Below, piece by piece: positions 53,865 to 62,771 of a stretch of DNA of 64,000 bases. Source of the stretch: Beijerinckiaceae bacterium (GTDB lineage: Bacteria > Pseudomonadota > Alphaproteobacteria > Rhizobiales > Beijerinckiaceae). The position numbers and the translations under genes are program-made. Each line of letters begins with the position of its first letter. Positions within the stretch are counted from its first letter, which is position 1. Below the pieces are notes generated by a model. The model saw only the letters and a list, made by a program, of their open reading frames with translations. It was not told the DNA's origin and ran no database searches. The DNA is taken from assembly GCA_004564215.1 (NCBI GenBank), contig CP024846.1, forward strand, positions 1,550,001-1,614,000, given 5' to 3'.

Positions 53865-55127
53865 TCAATGGGCCTTTCTGAAAATCAGGGCCGTATTGGT
53901 GCCGCCGAATCCATAATTGACGTTAAGCGTCGTATCGATGGTTTGGTTGTAACGATGTTCATTAGGCACATAGTCCAGATCGCATTGAGGATCTGGATTG
54001 TTCAGATGAATGGTCGCAGGAACCGTGCCGGTTTCCATCGTCTTTAGACAAAAAATCGATTCGATCGCGCCAGCGCCCGCGATGAGATGGCCGGTGTACG
54101 ACTTTGTACTCGAGACCGGGATGTCCCGCATGCGCTTGTCGAACGCAAGCTTCAAAGACTCGGTTTCATTGGCATCGTTCAATTGGGTCGAGGTTCCATG
54201 CGCGTTGATATAATCAATATCGCTTCCGGAAACCCGTGCCTGGTCGCAGGCGGCTTGGATGGATTTGAGACGGCCAAGGCAATCCGGCGCCGGCGAGGTC
54301 CAGTCGCGGGCATCCGAATAGCTGCCATAGCCGACGATTTCTCCCAGAATCCGCGCTCCGCGCTGTTTGGCGGTCTCGTACTCTTCCAAACAGAGGACCG
54401 CGGCACCTTCCGACATGACGAAGCCACTGCGATCGAGACTGAACGGGCAGCAGGCTTTCTCAATGACGTCCTGTTCCTTGCTGAGGGCTCCAAGAATATC
54501 GACGGTCCAAACGTTGAAGGCTCCCTTGATGCTTTCGCCGCCGCCGGCGAGCATCATCTTTGCCCGACCTTGCCGAATGATCTCGTAGGCATCGCCGATC
54601 GACATGCTTCCTGTCGCGCAGGCGGCGACAGGCGTGTTCTGATAGCCCCGGAGGTTCCAGCGAATCGACATCGCAGCCGAGCCAACGCTGTACATCGCCA
54701 GAATATTGGAAAAGGGATTGCTCAGCCCCTCCGCCCGATATTCATCGTTGTGATAGATCGTATCATCGAGGCCTCCCCACCCAGCTCCAAAGATGACTCC
54801 CCGTTCGAACGGGTCGTAGAAATCATCGATGGCCGTATTGCCGAAGGCCATGCGGACAGCCTCGTCGGCTGCGGAAATACCGAGCTTGGTGAAGCGCGGG
54901 AGAGCCTTGAGCAAGCTCTTGGGGAAGCGCTTCATGTCGAGCTCATACGGAATAAACCCGAAGAATTTGGCAACGACAGCAGGATCTGGATGATCTTCCT
55001 TCGCATAGCCTCGTCGATGCTCGAGGATTCCTTCCCAGATCTCAGTCGAGTCGCGACCAAGGGCGCATATCGCACCGTAACCGGTGACGGCTACGCGCCG
55101 TTCACGCTGTGACGAGATCATTCCCAT
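53865..55127 (-). CDS. Beta-ketoacyl-ACP synthase II-like condensing enzyme
   Basis: 420 residues from the ATG at 55125-55127 (AAGGAG just upstream; a second ATG lies two codons later). The catalytic triad is complete: VAACATGSMSIGDAYE, NAHGTSTQLND and KSYTGHLIAGAGA. It differs strongly from the FabB at 48172, so it is a separate specificity rather than a duplicate. It is followed without gap by the MaoC protein and preceded by the ACP gene, as in dedicated acyl-chain clusters. Confidence 0.92.
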   Translation of the reverse strand: MGMISSQRERRVAVTGYGAICALGRDSTEIWEGILEHRRGYAKEDHPDPAVVAKFFGFIPYELDMKRFPKSLLKALPRFTKLGISAADEAVRMAFGNTAIDDFYDPFERGVIFGAGWGGLDDTIYHNDEYRAEGLSNPFSNILAMYSVGSAAMSIRWNLRGYQNTPVAACATGSMSIGDAYEIIRQGRAKMMLAGGGESIKGAFNVWTVDILGALSKEQDVIEKACCPFSLDRSGFVMSEGAAVLCLEEYETAKQRGARILGEIVGYGSYSDARDWTSPAPDCLGRLKSIQAACDQARVSGSDIDYINAHGTSTQLNDANETESLKLAFDKRMRDIPVSSTKSYTGHLIAGAGAIESIFCLKTMETGTVPATIHLNNPDPQCDLDYVPNEHRYNQTIDTTLNVNYGFGGTNTALIFRKAH

Positions 55128-55265
55128 TATCTCCTTTTGTTTGCGACGGAGCCCCCCGCCCCTAAGCACCTCCGGAGCAAAAGCTGCTCGCGCGACCATG
55201 GTCGGGAAGCGTGCCGGTCGAAGATCGACCAGCCGAATGTCGCAATTTCGGTTAAGCGAAAATTT

Positions 55266-55502
55266 CTATTGCCGAAGGGTCGAAATATAGTTGGCGAAAT
55301 CATTGATCGTAACGAGGTTCTGCTTCTCCAATTCGCCCAGATCGATCTGAATCCCGTATTTCCGCTTTACGGCAACTTGAATCGAGACGTAATCCAGACT
55401 GACAAGATTCATGTCCACCAGCTTGGAGTCCGGCGCGATCTCGCTAGGATCCACATCGCTGATCTCGACAATCGTTGATTTCAACAATTCAAACGTTTCC
55501 AT
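55266..55502 (-). CDS. Acyl carrier protein, variant attachment motif
   Basis: 78 residues, acidic, four-helix ACP pattern: FELLKSTIVEISDVDPSEIAPDSKLVDMNLVSLDYVSIQVAVKRKYGIQIDLGELEKQNLVTINDFANYI. The phosphopantetheine serine is predicted at S35, but the usual Asp-Ser-Leu reads Val-Ser-Leu. AAAGGA lies 8 bp before the ATG. A dedicated carrier for the surrounding ketosynthase, reductase and dehydratase is likely; it would be primed by the phosphopantetheinyl transferase at 56486. Confidence 0.88.
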   Translation of the reverse strand: METFELLKSTIVEISDVDPSEIAPDSKLVDMNLVSLDYVSIQVAVKRKYGIQIDLGELEKQNLVTINDFANYISTLRQ

Positions 55503-55687
55503 TGTTCAATCCTTTGCAATAAATTCAGCGGAGGCCTCAAGCATTCTGCATGTATTAAGAGTCATTGTTGATGTGTAGTTACATTTATGTAAGGCAACAA
55601 TATTGTATATAAATTGACTTATTATGACTTTGCTATTTAATACTTCGAACAAACTTAATGGCGCGTATCCTCAAATGAACTTTGCGG

Positions 55688-56431
55688 TTAGGCAGTCAGC
55701 CCTCCGTCGACCACAAAGGTCTGCCCGGTCACATAGTGCCCCCCTGGCCCCAGCAGAAACTCAACCATCCGCGCGACGTCCTCGACGTTGCCAAAGCGGC
55801 CTAACGCGATCTGACCAATGAGCCTCTTCGTTTGCGCGGGCGGTATTTGGCTCGTCATATCCGTGTCGATCAATCCCGGCGCGACGGCATTCACGCGGAT
55901 ATTGAAGCGCCCGACTTCGACGGCCAGTGATTTGGTCATGCCGATCATGGCCGCCTTGCTGGCCGCATAACTGCTTTGTCCGACGTTCCCCTTCAGTCCC
56001 GTCACCGAGCTGATGTGAATGATGCATCCATTGCCGCTTTGATACATTTCGGGCAGAAAGGCCCGATTGACGGCATAGGCTGATGTAAGATTGTTCTGCA
56101 GCACCGCGTTCCAGTCCTCGGGGCTGATATTCGAAAAAAGACCGTCCTTGGCAATGCCGGCATTGTTGATCAACGCATAGGGCGGACCATGTTCCTCGAC
56201 GAGTTGCTTGGCCAGGCGGAAGACCGTCTCGGTGCAAGCGGAATCGCACGCATGTGCCTCACATATCCCGCCTGCCGCGCCGACCTTGGTAACAACCTGC
56301 TGAGCTTCGGCGACCGAATTCTTATAAGTGAAAACGACCGGATAGCCGCGTGCGGAAAGCGCGTGGACCAGGCCTCGGCCGATGCCGCGTGTACCTCCGG
56401 TCACAAAAACCCATTTCCCCGGATAGTCCAT
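55688..56431 (-). CDS. FabG-like 3-oxoacyl-ACP reductase (SDR family)
   Basis: 247 residues from the ATG at 56429-56431 (AGGAG 8 bp upstream). Rossmann motif VTGGTRGIGRGLVHAL, NNAGIAKDGLF, and the catalytic ISSVTG...YAASKAAM with Ser-Tyr-Lys. The C-terminal VNAVAPGLIDTDMT and VTGQTFVVDGGLTA are FabG-like. It reduces the ketoacyl-ACP made by the adjacent ketosynthase, with NADPH. About 190 bp of very AT-rich sequence separates it from the ACP gene. Confidence 0.93.
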   Translation of the reverse strand: MDYPGKWVFVTGGTRGIGRGLVHALSARGYPVVFTYKNSVAEAQQVVTKVGAAGGICEAHACDSACTETVFRLAKQLVEEHGPPYALINNAGIAKDGLFSNISPEDWNAVLQNNLTSAYAVNRAFLPEMYQSGNGCIIHISSVTGLKGNVGQSSYAASKAAMIGMTKSLAVEVGRFNIRVNAVAPGLIDTDMTSQIPPAQTKRLIGQIALGRFGNVEDVARMVEFLLGPGGHYVTGQTFVVDGGLTA

Positions 56432-56485
56432 CAAGACGCACTCCTGGCAACCATATGGTTTTCAATCTCCCGTGCGTGTTGGTGC

Positions 56486-57157
56486 TCAAATGACGAGCGG
56501 TTGGACGTTGAGTGTGAGCCCAGGCTTCGGGGCCCCATGGATCGCCAATGCTCCGTATAAACGATGCGGGAGAGCCAAATCGACGAGGCTGAATTCGCGA
56601 AGCTTTCCGGCCTCCGCGATCAGAATAGATTTCCAGCACTTGTAGTCCGTGGCATGGCCCCCCACTGTCACGGCCTGAGGCGCGAAGGAAAGACCAAGCC
56701 CAAGAGCCTTGAGGACAGCCTCCTTGCGCACCCACAAGCGAAGACGATCACCGGCATCCGCTGTATCTCGATGTTCTGCGGCTGATGTGACGGCGTCGTA
56801 GACCTCACGGGACATCTTCCTCTCACGCAATTCGACGTCCACGCCAATGGCTTGTTGTGCGCTGACCGCGATCAAGGCCTGCGGACCGGCATGGGAGAGA
56901 TTGAACGCCGGACCTTCCGGCATCTCAGGGCGTCCCCATGCGTTTCTGCGAAAAATGATTTCCGCCGGATGGCGTCCCAATACACGTCCCAGGACCAGGC
57001 GGAGCGCGGCATGAGCGGCGACAAAGCGGCGGCGCAAGATTTCACGTCCATAGGCCGCGCAACGAGTCCTTTCCTCTGAATCAAGCCAATCTCTCAGAGC
57101 GTCATGCGGCAAACGCGCGCTATCCAAATGACCGAGGTACACATTCACTTCCGACAT
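56486..57157 (-). CDS. 4'-phosphopantetheinyl transferase (Sfp type)
   Basis: 223 residues from the ATG at 57155-57157. Key motifs: FNLSHAGPQALIAVS, the Mg2+-binding GVDVE, and WVRKEAVLKALGLGLS (the WxxKEA signature). Sfp-type enzymes activate secondary-metabolism carrier proteins, so a dedicated gene beside a variant ACP points to a pathway separate from housekeeping fatty acid synthesis. The longer upstream frame overlaps the next gene and is not needed. Confidence 0.92.
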   Translation of the reverse strand: MSEVNVYLGHLDSARLPHDALRDWLDSEERTRCAAYGREILRRRFVAAHAALRLVLGRVLGRHPAEIIFRRNAWGRPEMPEGPAFNLSHAGPQALIAVSAQQAIGVDVELRERKMSREVYDAVTSAAEHRDTADAGDRLRLWVRKEAVLKALGLGLSFAPQAVTVGGHATDYKCWKSILIAEAGKLREFSLVDLALPHRLYGALAIHGAPKPGLTLNVQPLVI

Positions 57158-57248
57158 TTCGTAATTCCAGCAAATCGGGCCGCTCGAAGCTTCAGAGAAG
57201 CAAGGCAGCAATGGCGGGTCGAAGCACATCAACCCGGATTCAAGACAT

Positions 57249-58190
57249 CTAAGCAGCGATTCGATCGCGAAGAATCGGTTCCCATTCCCGGTCCCATTTC
57301 GCGACAAAATAGTCCTTGCGTTCTTTGCAGGCGCCGCGGCCCGGATGAAACCCGGGAGCGATCATCTCCGCCTGTATTTCTCTTTGCCGCTTCGCGAACG
57401 CATTGTTCTGCAACTCCGAAAGGCTCAATTCCTGGCCGGCGTGTTTGGCAACAAAAAAGGCGGCACTATTGATTTCATGATCGATCGATTGGGCCGGATT
57501 TCCGAACACCTGCGCAATGGATTGCTGAGACCACATCGGCTCATGAAAAATGCTGTCGTACACATCAAAAGCGGTGGTGCAATGTTCCAATTCTTCGGCC
57601 AGATGATATCCGAATAGATAAAGCACGGCGGGCGTTCGCGTGGCCGACAAGGTTTCGGTCAAGCGTCCCTCGTCGAACAGAAAATCGAAGTAGGTTAGTC
57701 CCGTGATGCAAGTCACGGTTTCAAAGGCAGCCCTGCGGAACATGGTCTCGTTGACCGCACCCATGAGCTCGCGCTCGTCCTGCGGTTCGAATAGCCGTTG
57801 CATCAAGGGTTCGCGAAAGGTTTTGTAATTGCTGTAGAAGAAATCATAGACGCGCGGATTATACTTTTCGGAGGTGGGCGGCGTCGGCGCCACCATCTCG
57901 TTCAAGATGCGATGATATTTCGCATGATTGGCTTCCTGGTGATTGAAGGTCGATTCCTGCTTTCGTAAACTGCCGTCGTTGATAAAATTTGGCAGGACCG
58001 TATCGGCAAGATTGATGAAGCGCTCCGAATATTCGAGCGCGAATGAATAGCCGATTGCCAGATAGGCTATTCCCTTGTCATCGAACCAATAGGGACCGAA
58101 GCGACCATTTCCGCGCAAGGCCGCATCGAGATCGAACGGGATCGTTCTGACGACCAAGCTTGAGCCAGGACTCGCAATTTGCTGGTTCAT
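57249..58190 (-). CDS. Predicted metal-dependent hydrolase family (COG3687-like, putative di-metal)
   Basis: 313 residues from the ATG at 58188-58190. Mostly helical, with ligand-type motifs FNHQEANHAKYHRILNEM and HLAEELEHCTTAFDVYDSIF, matching the PF10118 pattern in which His/Glu pairs resemble ferritin-like di-iron sites. No activity has been established for the family. Given its place between a phosphopantetheinyl transferase and a desaturase-like diiron protein, an oxidative or hydrolytic tailoring of an acyl chain is possible. Assignment by motif only. Confidence 0.7.
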   Translation of the reverse strand: MNQQIASPGSSLVVRTIPFDLDAALRGNGRFGPYWFDDKGIAYLAIGYSFALEYSERFINLADTVLPNFINDGSLRKQESTFNHQEANHAKYHRILNEMVAPTPPTSEKYNPRVYDFFYSNYKTFREPLMQRLFEPQDERELMGAVNETMFRRAAFETVTCITGLTYFDFLFDEGRLTETLSATRTPAVLYLFGYHLAEELEHCTTAFDVYDSIFHEPMWSQQSIAQVFGNPAQSIDHEINSAAFFVAKHAGQELSLSELQNNAFAKRQREIQAEMIAPGFHPGRGACKERKDYFVAKWDREWEPILRDRIAA

Positions 58191-58410
58191 GAGCGCGCAC
58201 TCTTTCAAAAACAGATTGGGGCGTCGAAATGCTTGGTTCACGATCCGCGGCATGCCATCGAGACAGGGCATCGCACGGTGGCGAGACGATCCGTCCGCTT
58301 TCCGCAAAGGATTGCGGCGGTCCCGCCTGCATGTCGTGGCTGAAAGGAGCGGCCTAGGGAGCTGCCAACAAGCTCCAGGGCCTACTCGCTGCAGTCGTTG
58401 CCAGGAAGCC

Positions 58411-59328
58411 TCAAACGGCTTCCTTTAGAAAATTGATGTTTCCTTCGGCGTCGGCAATGGCGCGAGTTTCGCCCATCGAGGACGCCAGGAATTCCAAATG
58501 GATCTTCTTGATCTCTTCCATGCTCATTGGGTTCTTGTCGCCGAAGAGTTCGCCCAGCAACCCATGTTTGATCTTGACGATGCGATCGATGGCGCCGGCC
58601 TTGCCGCCCTCTGCCGAGGAGAACAGCCGGAGCATTTTATTCTGACCTTCAAAATAGGTCTCATGCACCATCGCGTTGTGGAAGATCAGACCGCGGCTGA
58701 GAGACTTCAAAGCACGAGCCTCATGGCGGGGATCGGATTGAATGAGATTCCGGATCAGGTTCGCCCAAGCACGGGTATGGCGCGCCTCGTCGGTCATGAC
58801 GTTGGTAATGATCTGCTTGAGTTCAGGATGGTGAACCTTGGCGCGGATGTCGCGATAAAGCTCAGTGTTCACGACCTCCCCAAACAAATGCGCTAAAATA
58901 TAGCTGTAAATATCCCAGTAACGCCGCTCGTCATAGCACCAGACATACTTGCGTCCAAAATCGCGTACCGACATCTGCTTTATAAAGTCGGTCTTGCCGG
59001 TATTAATAAAGTAATTGGCGGTCCCTAGCGACAAACCATGCCGCATTTCTTCGTAAACGATGATATTTGCATAGGAATAAATTTCAGCCCAGTCGCACTG
59101 AAGCTCCTTGGGATAGCCGTTTTCAACCTCTCGGATCATCAGTTCGTAGAGCTGAGCCGAAGAGGCTTGCCCCGAAAATTCTCCGTCTGCCAAGCAGTCG
59201 AGAAGTTTAACGATCTGACGATCATGTTGATCCAATTCGGGTAACCAGGTGAAATCGTAACGATTGGCGTTCCAGCGCTGCTCGTCCGAAAGACAGCCAA
59301 ATTCAACTATGCTCTCGAGTCCACTCAT
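58411..59328 (-). CDS. Ferritin-like diiron protein, acyl-ACP desaturase-like
   Basis: 305 residues. Two carboxylate-histidine motifs are visible: IVYEEMRHGLSLG (ExxH) and MTDEARHTRAWANL (ExxH), with further Glu ligands likely at FGEVVNTELYRDI. The helical layout suggests a soluble diiron oxygenase or desaturase acting on ACP-bound chains. It is the first gene of the cluster on this strand, with about 220 bp to the next. The substrate is unknown, and a related N-oxygenase or hydroxylase role cannot be excluded. Confidence 0.72.
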   Translation of the reverse strand: MSGLESIVEFGCLSDEQRWNANRYDFTWLPELDQHDRQIVKLLDCLADGEFSGQASSAQLYELMIREVENGYPKELQCDWAEIYSYANIIVYEEMRHGLSLGTANYFINTGKTDFIKQMSVRDFGRKYVWCYDERRYWDIYSYILAHLFGEVVNTELYRDIRAKVHHPELKQIITNVMTDEARHTRAWANLIRNLIQSDPRHEARALKSLSRGLIFHNAMVHETYFEGQNKMLRLFSSAEGGKAGAIDRIVKIKHGLLGELFGDKNPMSMEEIKKIHLEFLASSMGETRAIADAEGNINFLKEAV

Positions 59329-60098
59329 CGCTTGTTACCCCCAAAATAAACAAAAAAATACTGAGAGCGACTAAGAATGAAATAAATCGCTCTGGGTTTA
59401 ACGCTGCATCACTTTCGGTGCAGCCGAGTTCGCATCTGCACAATTACCAAAGATTTTACTAACTTTCAATCTGCTAGTTAATGTCTGTTAAAAATTTTTA
59501 GCTTATGCGGCACTTTAGCGCAGGTCCCGAATTTTGCGTGCTTATCTACCGTGCTTCCGAGTTGGCTCCGCTCCACCCATCGCAGAAGTCGGGTCAGCGG
59601 TTGGGCTCGATCCGACGCAAAGCTGCGTTGGCTTGCGGCATTTCATTCGCCCGCATGGAGCCCACCGGTCGATCGACCTCGTCAGGAAGGACATCTGTCT
59701 TATGAGCGGCTCTTGAAGACGCTGGCTTGAGAAAGGCTTGTCCCTGCCCTTGGCCTTCGCTTCCGCAAAGGATCGCGAACAACAAATCCTGTGATGGAAT
59801 CATTAAATAAGACAGCGAAGGGTCCGCAGTGATGTTTTCCCAAACGAACGGACAATGTCGGAATCGAATAGCTCGATTTCGTCAGTAACAGGCCAGCGCT
59901 GCGGCGCCAGACAAGGCTGTCGTGACACTTATGGGTGACACGCTTCCAGATTTTCGCCGCTGCGCTTGCATCACCCATCGGCTGCAACTAATAAGTTTGC
60001 TTTCAAGGCTGGACCCTAGTTCGCCGTAGGTTATCCCAGAACATCGACGATCCGCTCGGTAACGCGCGATCAAACGCGCGCGAGACGGAGAGACGACC
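59329..60098. other. Divergent regulatory gap between the two desaturase-type genes
   Basis: 770 bp without a convincing gene. The left part (59340-59520) is AT-rich and probably holds promoters for the minus-strand cluster. A short dyad GCTGCA-10 bp-TGCAGC lies at 59403-59424. Open frames of 60-95 codons here have no recognised domain and no credible start. The part 59560-60000 shows weak coding-like bias in several frames and may be a decayed gene, but I could not identify it. Confidence 0.4.
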
Positions 60099-61136
60099 AT
60101 GCTGGCCGATTTTCAAACCACATCTTCTGAGTCGGATGCTCGGAGCTGGACGCGCAAGCTCAGTGCCTACCATCGGCCGAGTCTTCGGCGCGGCATCTAT
60201 GAACTTGCGGTCACCGCCATTCCTTTCGCGCTGACCTGGATGTTGATGCTGATCGCGTTGCGCTTCGAACAAATCTGGCTTTATCTTCTTTTGATCCTTC
60301 CCGCATCCGGACTTCTGATCCGGCTGTTCATGATTCAGCATGATTGTGGGCACGGGTCGTTTTTTCGAAACGGACGAGGTAACGACTGGACGGGCCGGCT
60401 GATCGCCATAGTGACCCTGACCCCTTATGATTATTGGCGCCGCTGTCACGCCATCCATCACGCGACGTCCGGCAATTTGGATCGCCGCGGCGTCGGCGAC
60501 ATCGAAACCCTCACTGTCCGTGAATATGCCGCATGTTCCCCTTGGGGCCGGCTGCGCTATCGCTTATATCGCAATCCGATCGTGATGTTCGGGATCGGTC
60601 CCGCCTTCTATTTTATCTTCAAGAACCGTCTGCCTTTCGGCTTCATGCGCAAAGGCCGGACGCCCTGGATCAGCACCATGGCGACCAATTTGGCCATCGC
60701 CGTCGTCATCGCCTTCATGATGTGGCTGGTCGGCATCGGTTTGTTCCTAATTATTCAGCTTCCGATCGTGCTTTTGGGGACGGCGGGCGGCGTCTGGCTG
60801 TTTTATGTGCAGCACCAGTTCGAAGACACTCACTGGGCCGAGGACAAAGACTGGAACATGCATAAAGCTGCCCTGAACGGCAGTTCGCATTACGATCTTC
60901 ACCCAATCTTGAGGTGGTTTACCGCCAACATCGGCGTTCACCACGTGCATCATCTATCGAGCAGGATACCTTATTATCGCTTGCAGGACGTGCTGCGCGA
61001 CTACCCAGAGCTTCGCGACTCCGGTCGGCTGACTCTGCGGCAAAGCCTTGGGTGTGTGCGTCTCGTGCTTTGGGACGAAGAGCGGCGGCGCTTGATTTCC
61101 TTCAAAGAGATGCACCGCCTGCGCTATGCCGGCTGA
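60099..61136 (+). CDS. Membrane fatty acid desaturase
   Basis: 345 residues with four membrane helices and the three histidine boxes of the membrane di-iron family: HDCGHGSFF, HAIHHATSG and NIGVHHVHHLSSRIPYY. The last box is typical of DesA-like acyl-lipid desaturases. A ribosome binding site (GGAGAG) lies about 7 bp before the ATG. It introduces a cis double bond in a lipid acyl chain using O2. It diverges from the diiron gene cluster. Confidence 0.93.
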   Translation: MLADFQTTSSESDARSWTRKLSAYHRPSLRRGIYELAVTAIPFALTWMLMLIALRFEQIWLYLLLILPASGLLIRLFMIQHDCGHGSFFRNGRGNDWTGRLIAIVTLTPYDYWRRCHAIHHATSGNLDRRGVGDIETLTVREYAACSPWGRLRYRLYRNPIVMFGIGPAFYFIFKNRLPFGFMRKGRTPWISTMATNLAIAVVIAFMMWLVGIGLFLIIQLPIVLLGTAGGVWLFYVQHQFEDTHWAEDKDWNMHKAALNGSSHYDLHPILRWFTANIGVHHVHHLSSRIPYYRLQDVLRDYPELRDSGRLTLRQSLGCVRLVLWDEERRRLISFKEMHRLRYAG

Positions 61137-61269
61137 AGGAAGCGATCCGGGGACGCGTCGATATTTTCGTTTTCAATTGAGGCGGCCCGCTTTAATCTGG
61201 GGCCAACGCCCATCGATAAAACGAATGCCGATGGTGGCATAAACTGGGCAGGAGGACGGAGGCGCATTC

Positions 61270-62466
61270 ATGCCTCTTATCTACGAGCCGAGCCTGGTCC
61301 TGCTTTCCCTCCTCATCGCTATTCAGGGAAGTTATGTCGGTCTGCGCATAGCATTGCAGATCAAGGGATCGCATGGGTCCACGCGAAGGCTCCTGTTGGC
61401 GGGAGCCGCCTGTTCCCTCGCCGTTGGCATTTGGGGCATGCATTTTATCGGCATGCTCGCCGCGCGCCTGCCCGTGTCAGTCAACTATCTCGTGCTGCCC
61501 ACGCTTCTCTCCTTCCTCGTTTGCGTGCTGGTCGTCGGCGTGGCCCTGGAGGCGGTCAGCCTGTGGCCACGCACCTATTTCACCCTGGCCGCAGCGCCGA
61601 TCGTCATGGGCGGCGGCATCGTGACCATGCATTACACTGGCATGTGGGCGCTGCATGCGAGCGCGCATATGGTCCACGACTTCCGCCTGGTCGGAGCCAG
61701 CATCGTGATCAGCATCGCCGCCTCTGCGGCGGCGCTCTGGCTTACCTTCAACGAAAGACGACGGCCTTCCCTGTTCGTCTGCGCCCTGCTCCTCGGTCTA
61801 GCGATTTCCGGGATGCACTACACGGCGATGGCCGGCGCGGCCTTCTATCCACTGACGAATATGATACCGCCGAGCTCACCCGCGGTCTCCCCCGATCTAC
61901 TCGCCATCGTCGTGGCTTTCGTCGCGTTCGCGCTGTCCGGAGTTTTTCTTTTGACCTTTGTACCGGAGCAATCGAGTCAAACGCCGGGACGGGCCGAAGC
62001 ATTGCAGCCCCTGGAAGCAGTGAGCTTTGCGACTGAATGGGTTCAAGCCGGACAAGCAGGAGAGGCACCGAGAGCTGAACCGCCCGCCGTTTTCGCTGAG
62101 CCTCCGTCCACGCAAGTTCCGAAGATGCTTCCCATCGAACGCGAGGGAATCAAGCTTTCCATCAGCCCCGAGCATATTTTTGCGGTTCAAGCGGACGCGC
62201 ACTACACCTCCGTGTTTGATGGCCTACAGAGTTTTTTCTGTCCGCTCGCCATCGGAGAAGTTGAAGAGCAATTGGCGGGCGGCCCTTTCCTGCGTGTCCA
62301 TCGCAGTCATCTCATCAACCTGGATCGGGTCAAATGCGTTCGCCGGGCTGGGGACAACACCATCGCCGAATTAACTGGGCTTTTGCCTCGAACCGTTCCC
62401 GTCAGCCGGGCAAAGTTCAACGAGCTTCGAACCGTTTTGCAGAATCGAACGATGACCGGCGATTGA
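61270..62466 (+). CDS. coxC: MHYT-domain / LytTR regulator, CoxC-like
   Basis: 398 residues. Seven hydrophobic segments include the MHYT signatures GMHFIGML, MHYTGMWALH and GMHYTAMAGAAF, which are proposed to bind copper and sense O2, CO or NO. A LytTR DNA-binding domain (from LPIEREGIKLSISPEHIFAVQADAHYTSVFDG to RTVPVSRAKFNELRTVL) forms the C-terminus. This architecture is that of CoxC/CoxH of Oligotropha carboxidovorans, and coxM follows, as in coxB-C-M-S-L. The gene symbol is assigned by architecture and order. Confidence 0.85.
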   Translation: MPLIYEPSLVLLSLLIAIQGSYVGLRIALQIKGSHGSTRRLLLAGAACSLAVGIWGMHFIGMLAARLPVSVNYLVLPTLLSFLVCVLVVGVALEAVSLWPRTYFTLAAAPIVMGGGIVTMHYTGMWALHASAHMVHDFRLVGASIVISIAASAAALWLTFNERRRPSLFVCALLLGLAISGMHYTAMAGAAFYPLTNMIPPSSPAVSPDLLAIVVAFVAFALSGVFLLTFVPEQSSQTPGRAEALQPLEAVSFATEWVQAGQAGEAPRAEPPAVFAEPPSTQVPKMLPIEREGIKLSISPEHIFAVQADAHYTSVFDGLQSFFCPLAIGEVEEQLAGGPFLRVHRSHLINLDRVKCVRRAGDNTIAELTGLLPRTVPVSRAKFNELRTVLQNRTMTGD

Positions 62467-62556
62467 AAGCCTGCCGTGCTCGCGCCGGTTGTCGCTAGCT
62501 GCGACAGAGACTCAGCTGACCGCACGCGCTCCTCTTGTTTTGAATGGCGGCAATCA

Positions 62557-62584
62557 CCGCATTTCGTGCAAACACGAAATGCGG
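62557..62584. promoter_or_regulatory. Perfect 12-bp hairpin upstream of coxM
   Basis: CCGCATTTCGTG, a CAAA loop and CACGAAATGCGG form a perfect 12-bp stem between coxC and coxM. No T-run follows. TTTCGTGCA recurs at 62677-62685. It could be a binding site, an attenuator or a processing site; see findings. Confidence 0.6.
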
Positions 62585-62771
62585 GAGGTCCTTCCGCGGC
62601 CGAAGTGTGAAATCTTGAGAGAGTGACGCCTCTCGAAGGGAACTCCGTAACCCGGAATTCGTTAGAATTCTTTACGTTTCGTGCATCGCCAGTTGCCGCC
62701 TTCCCATGAAACCATGATCCTTTAGCGAGCACGGCGAAACAGTCGTGAGGGGAAGGCAAAGGGAGGGGCGC

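Noticed and set aside
54087..55112. 341-codon antisense frame over the second ketosynthase
   Set aside because: Codon-bias shadow of a clearly identified enzyme gene.
53865..57157. Aryl-polyene or acpXL (very-long-chain lipid A) cluster
   Set aside because: Lacks the adenylation enzyme, thioesterase and glycosyl/acyltransferases of the former and the alcohol dehydrogenase and lpxXL of the latter.
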